DNA of 64,000 nucleotides from Syntrophobacteraceae bacterium (GCA_018053185.1 JAGPLX010000001.1:1-64000); one strand, 5' to 3'; positions 40,110 to 50,931 are shown, counted from the first letter of the stretch. The notes: generated from the letters alone by a model not told the origin. Made by a program: numbers and translations.

Positions 40110-40306
40110 AAGCAAACACCCTTCGGGACATGACCAAAGAAGAACTCCTTCACAAGCTCAATGAGCTTCGCGAGGCACTGTTCAACCTCAGGTTTCAGCA
40201 TGCAACGGGCCAGTTGGAAAACACCGCGCAGCTTCGCAAGACCCAAAAAAACATCGCGCGGATCCTTTCCGTGTTGACCGAAATGGAACGAAAGACTGCA
40301 GCATAA
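40106..40306 (+). CDS. rpmC: 50S ribosomal protein uL29
   Basis: uL29 is a small helical protein at the exit-tunnel rim near uL23. The 66 residues include [20 protein letters not shown] and [20 protein letters not shown], the canonical family pattern, with a short C-terminal coil KTAA. It overlaps rplP by four bases and precedes rpsQ by 11 nt. Confidence 0.96.
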   Translation: MKANTLRDMTKEELLHKLNELREALFNLRFQHATGQLENTAQLRKTQKNIARILSVLTEMERKTAA

Positions 40307-40317
40307 GGCGATCAACC

Positions 40318-40581
40318 ATGGGAAATCCGAAATCCAATAGAAAGACAAGAATTGGGACCGTGCTCAGCAACAAGATGGATCGGACCGTGATTGTCCAGGT
40401 CGAGCGGCTCATCCACCATCCGATGTACCACAAGCTCATCCGCAGGCGGAATAAGTTCGCGGCTCACGATTCGGACAATTCCTGCGGCGTGGGCGATCGA
40501 GTGCTCATTCAGGAAAGCCGCCCTCTCAGTAAAACCAAACGGTGGGTGGTGGTGACGATTCTCGAGAAGGCTTCCATTTAG
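40318..40581 (+). CDS. rpsQ: 30S ribosomal protein uS17
   Basis: uS17 is an OB-fold primary-binding protein of the 30S body. The 87-residue product carries [20 protein letters not shown] and [20 protein letters not shown] with the end [15 protein letters not shown], all characteristic. Length is usual. It closes the S10 operon; rplN begins 73 nt later. Confidence 0.97.
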   Translation: MGNPKSNRKTRIGTVLSNKMDRTVIVQVERLIHHPMYHKLIRRRNKFAAHDSDNSCGVGDRVLIQESRPLSKTKRWVVVTILEKASI

Positions 40582-40654
40582 TCCAGAGGTGGTTGCCGTC
40601 CACAATCGCCGGCTTGAGCCGGGAAACGGCAGCAATGTGAGGGTGGAGTAGGTC

Positions 40655-41023
40655 ATGATACAAGCAGAAACTCAGCTGAACGCCGCGGACAACTCAGGTG
40701 CCAAACGCCTATACTGCATCAAGGTCCTGGGCGGCACGCGCAGGCGGTATGCAACCGTGGGGGATATCATCGTCGTGTCGGTCAAGGAAGCCATCCCCAA
40801 TGCCAAGGTCAAGAAAGGGGATGTCCTGCGTGCTGTGGTGGTCCGCACCAGGAAAGAGGTCCGTCGCCCTGATGGCTCCTACATTCGATTCGACGACAAT
40901 TCCGCGGTGTTGATCAATGCGGCCAAGGAACCCATAGGAACCCGGATTTTCGGTCCGGTAGCCAGGGAACTGCGAGCCAAACAATTCATGAAAATCATCT
41001 CTTTGGCCCCGGAGGTACTATAA
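40655..41023 (+). CDS. rplN: 50S ribosomal protein uL14
   Basis: uL14 lies at the subunit interface and contacts 16S helix 14; it is the binding site of RsfS. The 122 residues begin [20 protein letters not shown] and include [20 protein letters not shown] and [18 protein letters not shown]. This begins the spc operon. Gene order and length are canonical; rplX follows after 20 nt. Confidence 0.98.
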   Translation: MIQAETQLNAADNSGAKRLYCIKVLGGTRRRYATVGDIIVVSVKEAIPNAKVKKGDVLRAVVVRTRKEVRRPDGSYIRFDDNSAVLINAAKEPIGTRIFGPVARELRAKQFMKIISLAPEVL

Positions 41024-41043
41024 CGGGATGAGGGATTCACTCG

Positions 41044-41373
41044 ATGGAAGCTGGCAGCAAATATCGAATCAAAAAAAATGATATGGTCATGGTGATCGCC
41101 GGGAAGGAAAAAGGCAAGACCGGCAAGGTGCTTCGGGTAATTCCCAAAAAGGACCGCGCCATCGTTGAAAAGCTCAACATGGTCAAGCGGCACATGAAGC
41201 CGGGTCCCCAAAGCCGTCAGGGGGGCATCCTGGAGAGGGAAGCGCCGATTCACATCTCCAACTTGAAATTGATCTGTTCCAAGTGTACCGACCCGACCAG
41301 AGTGGGCTATCGAACCCTGGAAGATGACCGGAAGGTTCGTTACTGTAAGAAATGCAGTGAAGTCATCGATTAG
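41044..41373 (+). CDS. rplX: 50S ribosomal protein uL24
   Basis: uL24 is one of the two initiators of 50S assembly and binds the 5' end of 23S rRNA. The 109-residue protein has a KOW motif [20 protein letters not shown] and [20 protein letters not shown]. Its C-terminal half contains [13 protein letters not shown] and YCKKCSEV, two CxxC pairs that could bind zinc; such pairs occur in some bacterial uL24 proteins. Position and length are normal. Confidence 0.97.
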   Translation: MEAGSKYRIKKNDMVMVIAGKEKGKTGKVLRVIPKKDRAIVEKLNMVKRHMKPGPQSRQGGILEREAPIHISNLKLICSKCTDPTRVGYRTLEDDRKVRYCKKCSEVID

Positions 41374-41414
41374 GGCCACGTCCACCGCAGCAGGTCCGGG
41401 AGTGGAGGCGATTC

Positions 41415-41954
41415 ATGACGCGGTTGCGTGAGAAGTATCAAACGGAGATTGTTCCCAAACTCAGGGAGCGGTTTCACTACCGAAGTCCCATGGAAATTCC
41501 GAGGCTCAGCAAGATCGTGTTGAACATGGGGTTGGGGGAAGCCATCCAGAACATCAAGGTGCTGGATTCGGCCGCCGAGGAGCTGGGCCAGATCAGCGGG
41601 CAGAAGCCCGTCATCACCCGGGCGCGCCTGAGCATCGCGGCATTCAAGCTTCGAAAGGGCATGCCCATCGGTTGCATGGTCACCCTTCGGGGCAACCGAA
41701 TGTACGAATTCCTCGACAAACTGGTCAATGTGGCCTTGCCGCGCGTTCGTGATTTCCGCGGTGTCTCACCCAAGTCCCTGGACGGTCGAGGGAACTACAC
41801 CCTGGGAATCAAGGAACACATCATTTTCCCGGAGATCGACTACGACAAGATCGATAAGATCAAGGGCCTGAACATCACCATCGTCACCACGGCTCGAAAC
41901 GACGATGAGGCACGAGCCCTCTTGAGCCTGATGGGAATGCCCTTTAGGCAGTAG
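41415..41954 (+). CDS. rplE: 50S ribosomal protein uL5
   Basis: uL5 binds 5S rRNA in the central protuberance and contacts P-site tRNA. The 179-residue product contains [38 protein letters not shown] and the C-terminal [20 protein letters not shown], all family landmarks. Length is ordinary. The ATG at 41415 follows GGAGG. rpsN is 19 nt downstream. Confidence 0.98.
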   Translation: MTRLREKYQTEIVPKLRERFHYRSPMEIPRLSKIVLNMGLGEAIQNIKVLDSAAEELGQISGQKPVITRARLSIAAFKLRKGMPIGCMVTLRGNRMYEFLDKLVNVALPRVRDFRGVSPKSLDGRGNYTLGIKEHIIFPEIDYDKIDKIKGLNITIVTTARNDDEARALLSLMGMPFRQ

Positions 41955-41973
41955 GCTGAAGAAGGAGACTACT

Positions 41974-42159
41974 TTGGCAAAGAAATCGTTGATTGCGAAG
42001 GCGAAGCGAACTCCCAAATTCAGTGCCAGGAAATACAACCGTTGCCCCCTGTGCGGACGACCACGGGCCTTTTTGCGCAAGTTCGGGATCTGCCGGATTT
42101 GCTTCCGGAACATGGCGCTGCAGGGAGAGCTACCCGGCGTGGTCAAATCCAGCTGGTAA
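41974..42159 (+). CDS. rpsN: 30S ribosomal protein uS14, zinc-binding type
   Basis: This 61-residue uS14 is the short, zinc-ribbon (type Z) form. The two cysteine pairs CPLC and CRIC lie in [20 protein letters not shown] and [20 protein letters not shown]. The start is TTG at 41974 after AAGGAG. The protein sits in the 30S head and assembles late. Position between rplE and rpsH is canonical. Confidence 0.97.
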   Translation: MAKKSLIAKAKRTPKFSARKYNRCPLCGRPRAFLRKFGICRICFRNMALQGELPGVVKSSW

Positions 42160-42190
42160 GCATCACGGGGAGTCAAAAGGAGCATTTGGT

Positions 42191-42589
42191 ATGGCCGTAA
42201 CGGATCCCATTGCCGATTTTCTCAATCGGATCAAGAATGGACAAAAGGCGCGGTTCGACAAGGTGGATATTCCCGCATCTCAGATGAAGATCAACATCGC
42301 ACGGATTCTGAGAGAGGAGGGCTACATCAGGAACTACAAGTTGATCCGGGACAACAAGCAGGGTATCCTTCGAATCCACCTCAAGTACTGCGACAACAGG
42401 CAGGCCGCAATCGCGGAAACCAAGCGCATCAGCAGGCCGGGTTGCCGCGTCTACGTAGGGCATTTGGAAATTCCGCGGGTGAGGAATGGCCTGGGCATCA
42501 GCATCTTGTCCACCTCAAAGGGAATCATGACCGACAACCAGGCAAGACAGCAAGGGATCGGCGGCGAGTTGCTCTGTAGCATCTGGTAG
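42191..42589 (+). CDS. rpsH: 30S ribosomal protein uS8
   Basis: uS8 binds the central domain of 16S rRNA and represses spc-operon translation in E. coli. The ATG at 42191 gives 132 residues starting [20 protein letters not shown] and ending [11 protein letters not shown], with [21 protein letters not shown] longer frame that reaches 41993 overlaps rpsN and is rejected. Confidence 0.97.
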   Translation: MAVTDPIADFLNRIKNGQKARFDKVDIPASQMKINIARILREEGYIRNYKLIRDNKQGILRIHLKYCDNRQAAIAETKRISRPGCRVYVGHLEIPRVRNGLGISILSTSKGIMTDNQARQQGIGGELLCSIW

Positions 42590-42653
42590 CACCGCTTCTT
42601 TCCCATCGCTGAGTCCGTTGACCCACGGAACCTGAAGCTCAAGGAGTATCACT

Positions 42654-43196
42654 ATGTCACGTGTGGGAAAGTTGCCCATCAGCGTCCCCCCGGGAGTCAC
42701 GGTAACGCTGGAAGACGACATCATCACGGTAACGGGACCCAAGGGGAGCCTTGCTTCCCACCTTCCAGCGAGCCTGGAGATCGAGATTGATCCCCAGATC
42801 GTGAGGGTCAAGCGAAAGGACGAGAGCAACCGGGCTCGAGCGTTGCATGGACTTACGCGGGCTCTGGTGTACAACATGGTGCACGGCGTCAGCCAGGGAT
42901 TCTCGGTGGTACTCGAGATCCAAGGAACTGGATATCGGGCGGAGGTGCAAAACAATGTGCTCAACCTCAACTTAGGCTACTCCCATCCCATCCAGTTTCC
43001 GGTGCCCGATTCCATCAAGGCATCCGTAGAACGACAGACGGTGGTTCGGCTCGAAGGGATCCACAAGGAACTCCTGGGTCAGACGGCCGCCCGCATCCGC
43101 GCACTCAGACCTGTGGAACCTTACAAAGGCAAGGGAATTCGCTTCGCGGGCGAACATATCCATCGCAAAGTGGGCAAGGCAGGATCGAAGAAGTAG
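42654..43196 (+). CDS. rplF: 50S ribosomal protein uL6
   Basis: uL6 sits near the factor-binding site and the sarcin-ricin loop. The 180 residues begin MSRVGKLPISVPPGVTVTLE and show the two homologous beta domains; the second ends PYKGKGIRFAGEHIHRKVGK, the uL6 signature near the C-terminus. ATG follows AAGGAG. Length is standard; rplR follows after 18 nt. Confidence 0.98.
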   Translation: MSRVGKLPISVPPGVTVTLEDDIITVTGPKGSLASHLPASLEIEIDPQIVRVKRKDESNRARALHGLTRALVYNMVHGVSQGFSVVLEIQGTGYRAEVQNNVLNLNLGYSHPIQFPVPDSIKASVERQTVVRLEGIHKELLGQTAARIRALRPVEPYKGKGIRFAGEHIHRKVGKAGSKK

Positions 43197-43214
43197 GAAT
43201 GAAGGGAAAGAACA

Positions 43215-43586
43215 ATGGTCACCAAGGCAAACCCGCGTGAAGTTGCACGCCAGAGGCGAAAGACGCGCATACGAAAGAAGATTTTCGGCACGGCTCAGCG
43301 CCCCCGCTTGTCGGTGTTTCGAAGCGACAAACATATCTATGCTCAAGTGATTGACGACACCCAAGGGGTGACTCTCGTAGCGGCCTCGACCCTTTCGCCG
43401 GAGTACCGTGAAGCTTCTCCTCCCAAAGGGAAGGCGGAAGCTGCCAAAAAGGTGGGGGAGCTTGTGGCCCAAAAGGCATTGGAGAAGGGCATCACGAGCG
43501 TAGTTTTTGATCGAAACGGGTTCATCTACCATGGTCGTGTTCGAGCACTGGCCGATGCGGCGCGGCAGGCAGGGTTGGATTTTTAA
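43215..43586 (+). CDS. rplR: 50S ribosomal protein uL18
   Basis: uL18 binds 5S rRNA and joins it to the large subunit. The 123-residue protein has the basic [20 protein letters not shown], then [20 protein letters not shown], and ends with the [20 protein letters not shown] signature. Length is normal. rpsE begins 26 nt later. Confidence 0.98.
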   Translation: MVTKANPREVARQRRKTRIRKKIFGTAQRPRLSVFRSDKHIYAQVIDDTQGVTLVAASTLSPEYREASPPKGKAEAAKKVGELVAQKALEKGITSVVFDRNGFIYHGRVRALADAARQAGLDF

Positions 43587-43612
43587 GGGCAGGAATCTGC
43601 ACACAGGGAGGG

Positions 43613-44113
43613 ATGCAATTGCTAGCAGTCGAGTCAAGCCAACTTCAGTTGATTGACAAGGTGGTCCATATCAGCCGGGTAGCCAAGGTGGTCAAGGGCG
43701 GGCGTCGTTTCTCCTTCAGTGCAATCGTGGTGGTGGGAGACGGGAATGGCCGTGTGGGGTTCAGCCTTGGGAAAGCCAACGAAGTGCCCGAGGCCATTCG
43801 CAAGGGAATGGAAGCGGCCAAACGCATGATGTTTGATATCCCCTTAGTCGACGGGACGATTCCTCACGAGGTTCTGGGTCGTTTTGGCGCCTCCTCCGTC
43901 GTACTGAAGCCTGCCTCCCCCGGTACGGGAATCATTGCCGGAGGTGCCGTGCGGGCGATCATGGAAGCGGCTGGAATTCACGACATCCTTACCAAGTGCA
44001 TAGGATCGAGAAACCCTCATAATGTGGTCAAAGCCGTCATGGAAGGGCTAAAGAATTTGAGAGGTCGTGAGACGGTCGTCAAAATGCGGGGACGGGAACT
44101 GGCCCAGAAGTAG
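43613..44113 (+). CDS. rpsE: 30S ribosomal protein uS5
   Basis: uS5 contributes to translational fidelity and to the mRNA entry site. The 166 residues show [40 protein letters not shown] and the C-terminal [20 protein letters not shown]. The spectinomycin-contact loop around VKGGRRF is unremarkable. The ATG at 43613 follows GGGAGGG. A 149-nt gap to rpmD is longer than usual. Confidence 0.97.
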   Translation: MQLLAVESSQLQLIDKVVHISRVAKVVKGGRRFSFSAIVVVGDGNGRVGFSLGKANEVPEAIRKGMEAAKRMMFDIPLVDGTIPHEVLGRFGASSVVLKPASPGTGIIAGGAVRAIMEAAGIHDILTKCIGSRNPHNVVKAVMEGLKNLRGRETVVKMRGRELAQK

Positions 44114-44262
44114 AAGCCGATTCCCTTAGCGCGAGCGGCATAGGTCGGCACGGACCGAACAAATTGTCCCGAAAGCCCGAAAAGATATCAACACTCCGTG
44201 ATAGGATTCCCGGCTCCCCCGGCATGAAGGGAGAGTGCCCTATCCGTTTGAAGGAAGAATCA

Positions 44263-44445
44263 ATGGCAACCCCCATACAAGTCAAACTCGTTCGAAGCCC
44301 CATTGGGCATCCCGAGAAGCATCGAAAAATTCTCCAGGCACTGGGTCTCACCAAGCTCAACAAAACGGTGAACCTGTATGCAACCCCCACGATTGTGGGG
44401 GCCATTCGCAAGGTCATTCATATGGTGGAAGTCACGGAGCGTTAG
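44263..44445 (+). CDS. rpmD: 50S ribosomal protein uL30
   Basis: uL30 is a small 50S protein found between uS5 and uL15 genes. With the ATG at 44263 the product is 60 residues, the usual size: MATPIQVKLVRSPIGHPEKH with GLTKLNKTVNLYATPTIVGA. The ribosome site is AAGGAAG. A longer in-frame reading back to 44164 adds a non-conserved leader and is rejected. Confidence 0.96.
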   Translation: MATPIQVKLVRSPIGHPEKHRKILQALGLTKLNKTVNLYATPTIVGAIRKVIHMVEVTER

Positions 44446-44549
44446 TCCCACCGGGTTCTCACCGTCACTCTTGTTTCGGGCATGGTTTTGTCTCCGGTGC
44501 ACGGCATCATGCAAACAGGAATTTACTCCAACAGAGCATGGATACATCA

Positions 44550-45008
44550 ATGAGACTTCAAGATTTGGCTCCGGCCAAGGGAGCAAGGCACAGCAAGAAG
44601 AGGGTCGGCCGAGGCACAGGTTCCGGCTTGGGCAAGACAGCCGGCCGGGGTTCCAAGGGCCAGAAATCCCGCTCCGGCGGAGGGACTCCCCCCTGGTTCG
44701 AGGGCGGGCAGATGCCGCTTCAACGGCGTGTTCCCAAGCGGGGGTTCACAAATATCTTTGCGGTCCGATACAGCATCCTCAACGTGAAGGATCTACAGCG
44801 CTTCGAGTCCCTGGGATCTGTGGATATTCCCGACCTCATCCGTGCGCGTCTTGTGAAGAAAGGCAGCCCCGGAGTCAAGCTCCTGGGGCAGGGCGACATT
44901 TCATTTCCCATTCACATTCGCGTCCACAAGGCCAGCCCTTCCGCCATCAGCAAGGTCGTGGCGGCGGGAGGACGAGTGGAACTCGTTCCCTCACCAAAAA
45001 GGACCTAA
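44550..45008 (+). CDS. rplO: 50S ribosomal protein uL15
   Basis: uL15 is a large-subunit protein with a long Gly/Arg-rich N-terminal extension. From the ATG at 44550 the 152 residues begin [20 protein letters not shown], followed by [20 protein letters not shown] and [19 protein letters not shown]. An ATG four codons earlier (44538) is an alternative. Longer frames overlap rpmD and are rejected. secY begins three bases after the stop. Confidence 0.97.
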   Translation: MRLQDLAPAKGARHSKKRVGRGTGSGLGKTAGRGSKGQKSRSGGGTPPWFEGGQMPLQRRVPKRGFTNIFAVRYSILNVKDLQRFESLGSVDIPDLIRARLVKKGSPGVKLLGQGDISFPIHIRVHKASPSAISKVVAAGGRVELVPSPKRT

Positions 45009-45011
45009 CGG

Positions 45012-46319
45012 GTGCTGACAGCTTTTCAGAATATCGGGAAAATACCGGAGCTCAAGCGTCGGATCATCACCACACTGCTTTTGTTGGTCGTCTACCGCGT
45101 TGGAGCACACATTCCCACCCCGGGCATCAACACCGAGGCGTTGGCGGCGTTCTTCCGGGCGGCCCAGGGAACTCTCCTTGGCCTCTTCGACATGTTTTCC
45201 GGGGGAGCTTTGAGCCAGCTTTCGGTATTTGCTTTGGGGATCATGCCCTACATCAGCTCGTCCATCATCCTGCAGCTTCTCACGGTGGTCATCCCCCATC
45301 TGGAGCGATTGAGCAAGGAGGGAGAGGCAGGCCGCCGCAAGATAACTCAATACACGCGCTACGGAACGGTGATTCTCAGCATCATCCAGGGATTCGGTAT
45401 TGCATTCGGCCTGGAGGGTATGACGGGTCCCGGGGGGGAAATGGTGGTGCTCAATCCCGGATGGGGTTTTCGCATCATCACCGTGGTCACACTCACGGCC
45501 GGAACGGCCTTCATCATGTGGCTTGGCGAGCAGATCACCGAGCGCGGCATCGGGAACGGCATTTCCTTGATCATATTTGCGGGGATCGTGGCCGGTATTC
45601 CCAATGCCGTCATCAGCTCATTCCGACTTTTGAGCGCTGGTGAGATCTCACTGTTCGTGGCGATCCTTATCCTCATCATGATGGTGGGGGTCGTGGCATT
45701 CATTATTTTCATGGAGCGGGGCCAGCGCAGGATTCCAGTCCAGTACGCCAAGCGCGTGGTGGGCCGGCGGGTTTACGGGGGGCAAAATACACACATACCT
45801 CTGAAGATCAATACCTCCGGCGTAATTCCACCTATCTTCGCCTCTTCCATCATCATGTTCCCCGCCACGGTGGCCAACTTCATCAAGGTCCCTTGGGTCC
45901 AATCGGTGGCGAATGCCTTCGCCCCGGGTCATTGGCTCTACTCGATCACCTATGTGGGTTTTATTATCTTCTTTTGCTTCTTTTACACGGCTATCGTATT
46001 CAATCCCATTGATGTGGCCGACAACATGAAAAAATACGGAGGATTCATTCCGGGGATCCGCCCGGGAAGGCCCACAGCAGAATACATTGACAAGGTTTTG
46101 AGCCGCATCACTTTGGGTGGCGCCGTTTACGTCTCCGCAGTGTGCATTCTTCCGACCTTGTTGATTCAGAAATTCAACGTGCCCTTCTATTTTGGTGGAA
46201 CTGCTCTCCTCATCGTCATCGGTGTGGCCATGGACACCCTTGCTCAGATTGAAGCTCACATGCTCTCACGCCATTACGAAGGCTTTCTGAAGAAGGGGCG
46301 AATCCGCGGGAGGCGCTAG
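45012..46319 (+). CDS. secY: Preprotein translocase subunit SecY
   Basis: SecY is the channel of the Sec translocon, with ten transmembrane segments. The 435-residue protein begins [20 protein letters not shown] (GTG start at 45012) and carries family signatures [11 protein letters not shown] in the form [15 protein letters not shown], and [19 protein letters not shown]. The C-terminus ends GRIRGRR. Length is normal. It lies in the canonical spc position between rplO and adk. Confidence 0.98.
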   Translation: MLTAFQNIGKIPELKRRIITTLLLLVVYRVGAHIPTPGINTEALAAFFRAAQGTLLGLFDMFSGGALSQLSVFALGIMPYISSSIILQLLTVVIPHLERLSKEGEAGRRKITQYTRYGTVILSIIQGFGIAFGLEGMTGPGGEMVVLNPGWGFRIITVVTLTAGTAFIMWLGEQITERGIGNGISLIIFAGIVAGIPNAVISSFRLLSAGEISLFVAILILIMMVGVVAFIIFMERGQRRIPVQYAKRVVGRRVYGGQNTHIPLKINTSGVIPPIFASSIIMFPATVANFIKVPWVQSVANAFAPGHWLYSITYVGFIIFFCFFYTAIVFNPIDVADNMKKYGGFIPGIRPGRPTAEYIDKVLSRITLGGAVYVSAVCILPTLLIQKFNVPFYFGGTALLIVIGVAMDTLAQIEAHMLSRHYEGFLKKGRIRGRR

Positions 46320-46415
46320 AAAATGGGGCACCTCTCAACAGACGTGTCCCGGTAGGGGGCGTCATCGTGGGAAAAAGGTTTTTTTCCGAGTGATTTTCAG
46401 AGGGGAGGAAAGACC

Positions 46416-47057
46416 ATGAACATCATCTTGCTGGGTCCACCGGGGGCAGGAAAAGGAACACAAGCCAAACGAATGATCGATCGCTACCATATTCCCCAGA
46501 TTTCCACGGGGGATATGCTCCGGGCTGCCTTGAAGGATGGGACGCCCCTGGGGCTGGAGGCCAAGAAGTTCATGGATCAAGGGGCGCTGGTTCCCGACAC
46601 GGTGGTGGTGGACTTGGTGAGGGAGAGAATACAGAAGGAGGATTGCTCCAAGGGGTTCATGCTGGACGGTTTTCCCCGGAATGTGAGCCAGGCGGAGTCC
46701 CTGGACAGAATGCTCGCGGACCTGTCCAGGGGGATCGACAAGGTCGTCTATATCGAGGTTCCAAGTTCCGAGCTTCTGGCGAGGCTCACCGGCCGACGCA
46801 CCTGCCGAGTCTGTGGTGCCGGCTACCATGTCCTGTTCGATCCTCCCAAGAAAGACAACGTGTGTGACAAGTGCTCCGGAGAATTGTACCAGCGGGATGA
46901 CGACAATGAGGCCACGGTCTCATCCCGTCTCGAGGTCTACGAAGCACAGACCAAACCCCTGATTGACTATTACGAGAAGCAAGGAAAACTCCTTCGAATC
47001 AACGGCCTCGGAAGTATACAGGAGATTTTTGATCGGATCGTTTCAGCCCTTGGATAG
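46416..47057 (+). CDS. adk: Adenylate kinase
   Basis: Adk interconverts ATP and AMP with ADP. The 213-residue enzyme has the P-loop GPPGAGKGTQAKRM near residue 7, the NMP-binding region, DGFPRNVSQAESLD, and a long LID carrying CRVCGAGYHV with CDKCSGEL, two CxxC pairs that make this the zinc-containing LID type. Its neighbour secY-adk-map order is canonical. The ATG at 46416 follows GGGAGG. Confidence 0.98.
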   Translation: MNIILLGPPGAGKGTQAKRMIDRYHIPQISTGDMLRAALKDGTPLGLEAKKFMDQGALVPDTVVVDLVRERIQKEDCSKGFMLDGFPRNVSQAESLDRMLADLSRGIDKVVYIEVPSSELLARLTGRRTCRVCGAGYHVLFDPPKKDNVCDKCSGELYQRDDDNEATVSSRLEVYEAQTKPLIDYYEKQGKLLRINGLGSIQEIFDRIVSALG

Positions 47058-47068
47058 AGGTAGGGGGA

Positions 47069-47818
47069 TTGATTATCTTACGGTCTGCCAGAGAGATTGA
47101 GAAGATTCGTAAAGCCTGTTTGATCGTGGCGGAGATTCTCGAACAACTCCGAGAACACATTCAGCCCGGTGTCACTACCTGGGATCTGAATGTGCTCAGC
47201 GAGGAACTGGCAGCCAAGAGAAAAGCAAAGCCGGCCTTCAAGGGATACCACGGATTCCCTCATGCCTTGTGCACCTCGGTGAACGAGGAGATTGTGCACG
47301 GCATCCCTTCCAGGGAGAAACGACTGAAGGAAGGCGACATCATCAGCCTTGATTTTGGCGTGGTCATTGATGGTTATTACGGGGATGCCGCTATGACCCT
47401 GCCGGTGGGGTGCGTTTCGGAAGAGGCTCGGAACCTTTGTCGGGTGGCGGAAGAAGCCTTGTATCACGGCATCGGTCAGGCGATGGTGGCAAACCGGTTA
47501 TCGGATATTTCCCATGCCATCCAGGAGTACGTGGAATCCGGGGGCTATTCCGTGGTTCGCGAATTTGTGGGCCATGGGATCGGCCAGAAGCTGCACGAGA
47601 GTCCTCAGATTCCCAACTACGGCCCTCCGGGCAAGGGAGTGAAGCTGAAGGCGGGGATGGTTTTTGCCATTGAGCCGATGATCAACCAGGGGGGGGCGGC
47701 GGTGGAGATTCTCAAGGATCAGTGGACGGCTGTCACCAGGGACCGGAGCTTGTCGGCTCACTTCGAGCACACCGTGGCCGTTACGGAGAATGGGCCCGAC
47801 ATTTTGTCTCGTCCATAG
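47069..47818 (+). CDS. map: Methionine aminopeptidase, type I
   Basis: Map removes the initiator methionine. The 249 residues have the metal ligands in [20 protein letters not shown] (Asp and Asp), [20 protein letters not shown] (His), [11 protein letters not shown] (Glu) and the final TVAVTENG (Glu). The start is TTG at 47069 after GGTAGGGGG. Length is normal for type Ia. It follows adk by 11 nt and precedes infA by 100 nt. Confidence 0.97.
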   Translation: MIILRSAREIEKIRKACLIVAEILEQLREHIQPGVTTWDLNVLSEELAAKRKAKPAFKGYHGFPHALCTSVNEEIVHGIPSREKRLKEGDIISLDFGVVIDGYYGDAAMTLPVGCVSEEARNLCRVAEEALYHGIGQAMVANRLSDISHAIQEYVESGGYSVVREFVGHGIGQKLHESPQIPNYGPPGKGVKLKAGMVFAIEPMINQGGAAVEILKDQWTAVTRDRSLSAHFEHTVAVTENGPDILSRP

Positions 47819-47918
47819 TTTAGGCTTTACAAATTGGGCTGAAGCTAATACAATCTTTTGTTCCGATGAGGTTTGTGCAGGCCCATCGCAATCAGATACC
47901 AGGGAGAGGATGACAGGC

Positions 47919-48140
47919 ATGGCCAAAGAAGATTCCATAGAAGTGGAAGGGACGGTAGTAGAAACCCTGCCCAACGCCATGTTTCGCGTCGAGCTCCCCA
48001 ACGGACATCGTATCCTGGCCCATATTTCCGGCAAAATGCGCATGCATTTCATCCGCATCCTCCCCGGAGACAAGGTCACCGTGGAGCTGTCCCCCTACGA
48101 CCTGACCCGAGGCCGGATTACCTACCGATCGAAATCCTAG
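47919..48140 (+). CDS. infA: Translation initiation factor IF-1
   Basis: IF-1 occupies the A site during initiation. The 73-residue OB-fold protein begins [20 protein letters not shown] and continues [20 protein letters not shown] with the end [14 protein letters not shown]. The ATG at 47919 was chosen because this is the conserved N-terminus; a longer frame from 47790 overlaps map. Its place before rpmJ is canonical. Confidence 0.97.
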   Translation: MAKEDSIEVEGTVVETLPNAMFRVELPNGHRILAHISGKMRMHFIRILPGDKVTVELSPYDLTRGRITYRSKS

Positions 48141-48184
48141 CCATCTCTCGTGCAAGGTGGGCAGAAAAGGAGTGAGATCAGCCT

Positions 48185-48298
48185 ATGAAAGTGCGAGCAT
48201 CGGTCAAACGGATTTGTCGAAAGTGTAAGATCATAAGGCGCCATGGAACGGTGCGGGTGATTTGCGATAACCCCAGACACAAGCAACGTCAAGGCTAG
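48185..48298 (+). CDS. rpmJ: 50S ribosomal protein bL36
   Basis: bL36 is the smallest 50S protein, 37 residues here: [20 protein letters not shown] followed by a stretch to KQRQG. The zinc ligands Cys11, Cys14, Cys27 and His32 are present, so it is the zinc-ribbon form. It lies between infA and rpsM as usual. The start ATG is at 48185. Confidence 0.97.
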   Translation: MKVRASVKRICRKCKIIRRHGTVRVICDNPRHKQRQG

Positions 48299-48313
48299 CG
48301 GGAGGAACCGACT

Positions 48314-48688
48314 TTGGCAAGAATCGCAGGAATTGACCTACCCAGAAACAAGCGAATCGAAATTGCCCTGACCTATATTTACGGCATCGGCCGGGCAACC
48401 TCTCAGAAGATCCTGAATCAGGCCAAGGTAAACTTGGACACCAAAACCGATGATCTCACCGATGGGGAAATCAACGCCATTCGGCAGATCATCGACTCGC
48501 AATACAAGGTCGAGGGAGACCTCCGCACAGAGGTCTCCATGAATATCAAACGACTCATGGATCTTGGCTGTTACCGCGGACTTCGGCACAGACGCGGCCT
48601 CCCTGTCCGGGGGCAACGGACCCACACCAACGCACGCACCAGGAAGGGTCCTCGCAGATCTGTCATCGGTAAGCGCAAAAAAGCCTGA
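48314..48688 (+). CDS. rpsM: 30S ribosomal protein uS13
   Basis: uS13 links the 30S head to the 50S subunit and contacts P-site tRNA. The 124 residues begin [20 protein letters not shown] after a TTG start, and include [20 protein letters not shown] and a basic C-terminal [15 protein letters not shown]. Length is standard. The ribosome site is GGAGG (48301-48305). It starts the alpha operon. Confidence 0.98.
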   Translation: MARIAGIDLPRNKRIEIALTYIYGIGRATSQKILNQAKVNLDTKTDDLTDGEINAIRQIIDSQYKVEGDLRTEVSMNIKRLMDLGCYRGLRHRRGLPVRGQRTHTNARTRKGPRRSVIGKRKKA

Positions 48689-48700
48689 TGGGGAGGATAT

Positions 48701-49093
48701 ATGGCAAGGGAAAAGGCTGGGGCCAGGAAGAAAAAGGAACGTAAGAACATCCAGAACGGCATCGCTCATATCCGTTCGACGTTCAACAATACTATCGTGA
48801 CCATCACGGATGCGAGCGGAAATGCCGTTGCGTGGGCCAGCGCGGGAAGCCAGGGGTTCAAAGGTTCCCGGAAAAGTACCCCGTTTGCCGCGCAGGTGGC
48901 CGCCGAGAATGCGGGGAAAAGAGCAATGGAACACGGAGTCCAGAACCTGGAAGTTTATGTCAAGGGGCCGGGGTCCGGGCGGGAAGCGGCCCTGCGTGCC
49001 CTCCAGGCATCCGGGTTCAACATCACCATCATTAAAGACGTCACCCCGATTCCTCACAATGGTTGCCGACCCCCCAAGCGGCGTCGAGTTTGA
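48701..49093 (+). CDS. rpsK: 30S ribosomal protein uS11
   Basis: uS11 lies on the platform near the Shine-Dalgarno helix. The 130-residue product has an N-terminal basic [20 protein letters not shown], then [20 protein letters not shown] and [20 protein letters not shown]. Length is normal. It follows rpsM by 12 nt and precedes rpsD by 72 nt. Confidence 0.98.
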   Translation: MAREKAGARKKKERKNIQNGIAHIRSTFNNTIVTITDASGNAVAWASAGSQGFKGSRKSTPFAAQVAAENAGKRAMEHGVQNLEVYVKGPGSGREAALRALQASGFNITIIKDVTPIPHNGCRPPKRRRV

Positions 49094-49165
49094 TGGATCG
49101 GCATCCGTCAAACCACTGGAACACGAGGATGCTCCACTAGTTCGTTCCAAAAAGGAGGAACTGCC

Positions 49166-49792
49166 TTGGCTCGCTACACTGGTTTCAACTGCCGAATCTG
49201 CCGCCGTGAAATGACGAAACTGTACCTGAAGGGTGACCGCTGTTACACGGACAAGTGTGCCGTGGAACGGCGCAATTACCCTCCGGGACAGCACGGGCAA
49301 TCCCGCGGAAAGTTATCGGATTATGGCCTCCAGCTCCGTGAAAAGCAGAAAATCCGCAGGATGTACGGCCTCGGGGAGAAACAATTCAAGAGCTACTTCA
49401 AAGAAGCAGACAGGCAAAAAGGGGTGACGGGTACCAACTTTTTGGTTCTTCTCGAACGTCGATTGGACAACACCGTTTACCGCCTTGGGTTCGCCAACTC
49501 ACGAGATCAGGCTCGACAGCTGGTCCGCCACGGCCACGTGCTGGTCAACGGCAAGCGGGTGGACATCCCCTCTTATCTGCTGCGCCCTGGGGACACTATT
49601 GCCATCGCCGAAAAGAGCCGAACGGTCCCTGTCATCAACGAAGCACTGGAAGCGGTCCCGCGGCGAGGGCTCCCTCCTTGGTTGGAACTGGACAAAGCAA
49701 GGTATGAGGGGGTCTTCAAGGCCTATCCGACCCGAGATGACATGAATCTTCCCGTGCAAGAGCAGCTGGTGGTGGAATTCTATTCCAAGTAA
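49166..49792 (+). CDS. rpsD: 30S ribosomal protein uS4
   Basis: uS4 nucleates 30S assembly and shapes the mRNA entry channel. The 208 residues start [20 protein letters not shown] with a zinc-type N-terminus; the second pair of cysteines is in [20 protein letters not shown]. The S4 RNA-binding domain contains [20 protein letters not shown]. The start is TTG at 49166. Length is typical. Confidence 0.97.
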   Translation: MARYTGFNCRICRREMTKLYLKGDRCYTDKCAVERRNYPPGQHGQSRGKLSDYGLQLREKQKIRRMYGLGEKQFKSYFKEADRQKGVTGTNFLVLLERRLDNTVYRLGFANSRDQARQLVRHGHVLVNGKRVDIPSYLLRPGDTIAIAEKSRTVPVINEALEAVPRRGLPPWLELDKARYEGVFKAYPTRDDMNLPVQEQLVVEFYSK

Positions 49793-49923
49793 AACCACGC
49801 GGATCGACACCACTGTTCCACGAAGACCATCCCGAGGGCGGCAGGGTGTCCATGAGCGTTTCTTCTTTCACCTCAATACAGAAGGCGATTGTATCGACAA
49901 TCATCTTTGGATGGGGATACAAT

Positions 49924-50931
49924 ATGCAAAGAAATTGGCGCGAACTGATCAAACCAAAGCGCTTGGAAGTTGAAACCAAAGACCAGCCCAACAATTATGC
50001 CAAATTCGTTTGTGAACCCCTTGAACGGGGATACGGGGTCACTTTGGGCAATGCACTGCGTCGAGTCCTTCTGTCCTCCCTCCAGGGCTCAGCCATCACC
50101 AGTGTCAAGATTGATGGGGTCCTGCACGAGTTTTCCACCATCACCGGCGTCCTGGAAGATGTCACCGATGTCATCCTGAACCTCAAGGAAGTGCGCCTCA
50201 AGATGCATGGGGAGGGTACCAGGGTGGTGGTGATCGAAAAGCAGGGGGAGGGAGATGTTACCGCCGCCGACATCCACGGGGACTCCCACGTCGAGGTCAT
50301 GAATTCCGACCGGCATATCTGCACCCTGGCCAAAGACGCCAAACTTCGGATGGAACTCACCGTCAAGAGCGGCAAAGGTTATGTCCCCGCCGATCACAAC
50401 ACGGACGAGAACATGCCCATCGGCACCATCCCCATGGATGCCGTCTTTTCTCCCGTTCGCAAGGTAAGCTACAACGTGACCCAGGCTCGAGTGGGGCAGA
50501 TCACCGACTACGACAGGCTCACCATGGAGATCTGGACCGACGGCAGCGTTAAACCCGACGACGCTTTGGCATACGCCGCAAAGATCCTCAAGGACCAGCT
50601 GACCATCTTCATCAATTTCGAGGAGGGGCTGGAGACAACACCGGAAGAGATCCTCATGGAACCGACCTTCAACGAGAATCTCTTCCGCAGCGTGGACGAA
50701 CTCGAGCTGTCGGTTCGTTCAGCCAATTGCCTGAAAAACGCGGACATACGTTACATCGGAGAGCTGGTTCAGAAGACCGAAGCGGAGATGCTCAAAACCA
50801 AGAACTTCGGCCGAAAATCTCTCAATGAGATCAAGGAAATTCTTGCGGAAATGGGGCTCACACTGGGGATGAAATACGACAACTTCCCAACCCGGGAAGA
50901 GATCGAACGCAGAAGAAAGGAACAGGAATAG
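49924..50931 (+). CDS. rpoA: RNA polymerase alpha subunit
   Basis: RpoA dimerises to nucleate RNA polymerase; its C-terminal domain contacts UP elements and activators. The 335 residues begin [20 protein letters not shown], with [20 protein letters not shown] and a C-terminal domain that includes [20 protein letters not shown] and [20 protein letters not shown]. The ATG at 49924 fits the conserved N-terminus; an earlier ATG at 49846 would add 26 residues. rplQ follows after two bases. Confidence 0.97.
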   Translation: MQRNWRELIKPKRLEVETKDQPNNYAKFVCEPLERGYGVTLGNALRRVLLSSLQGSAITSVKIDGVLHEFSTITGVLEDVTDVILNLKEVRLKMHGEGTRVVVIEKQGEGDVTAADIHGDSHVEVMNSDRHICTLAKDAKLRMELTVKSGKGYVPADHNTDENMPIGTIPMDAVFSPVRKVSYNVTQARVGQITDYDRLTMEIWTDGSVKPDDALAYAAKILKDQLTIFINFEEGLETTPEEILMEPTFNENLFRSVDELELSVRSANCLKNADIRYIGELVQKTEAEMLKTKNFGRKSLNEIKEILAEMGLTLGMKYDNFPTREEIERRRKEQE

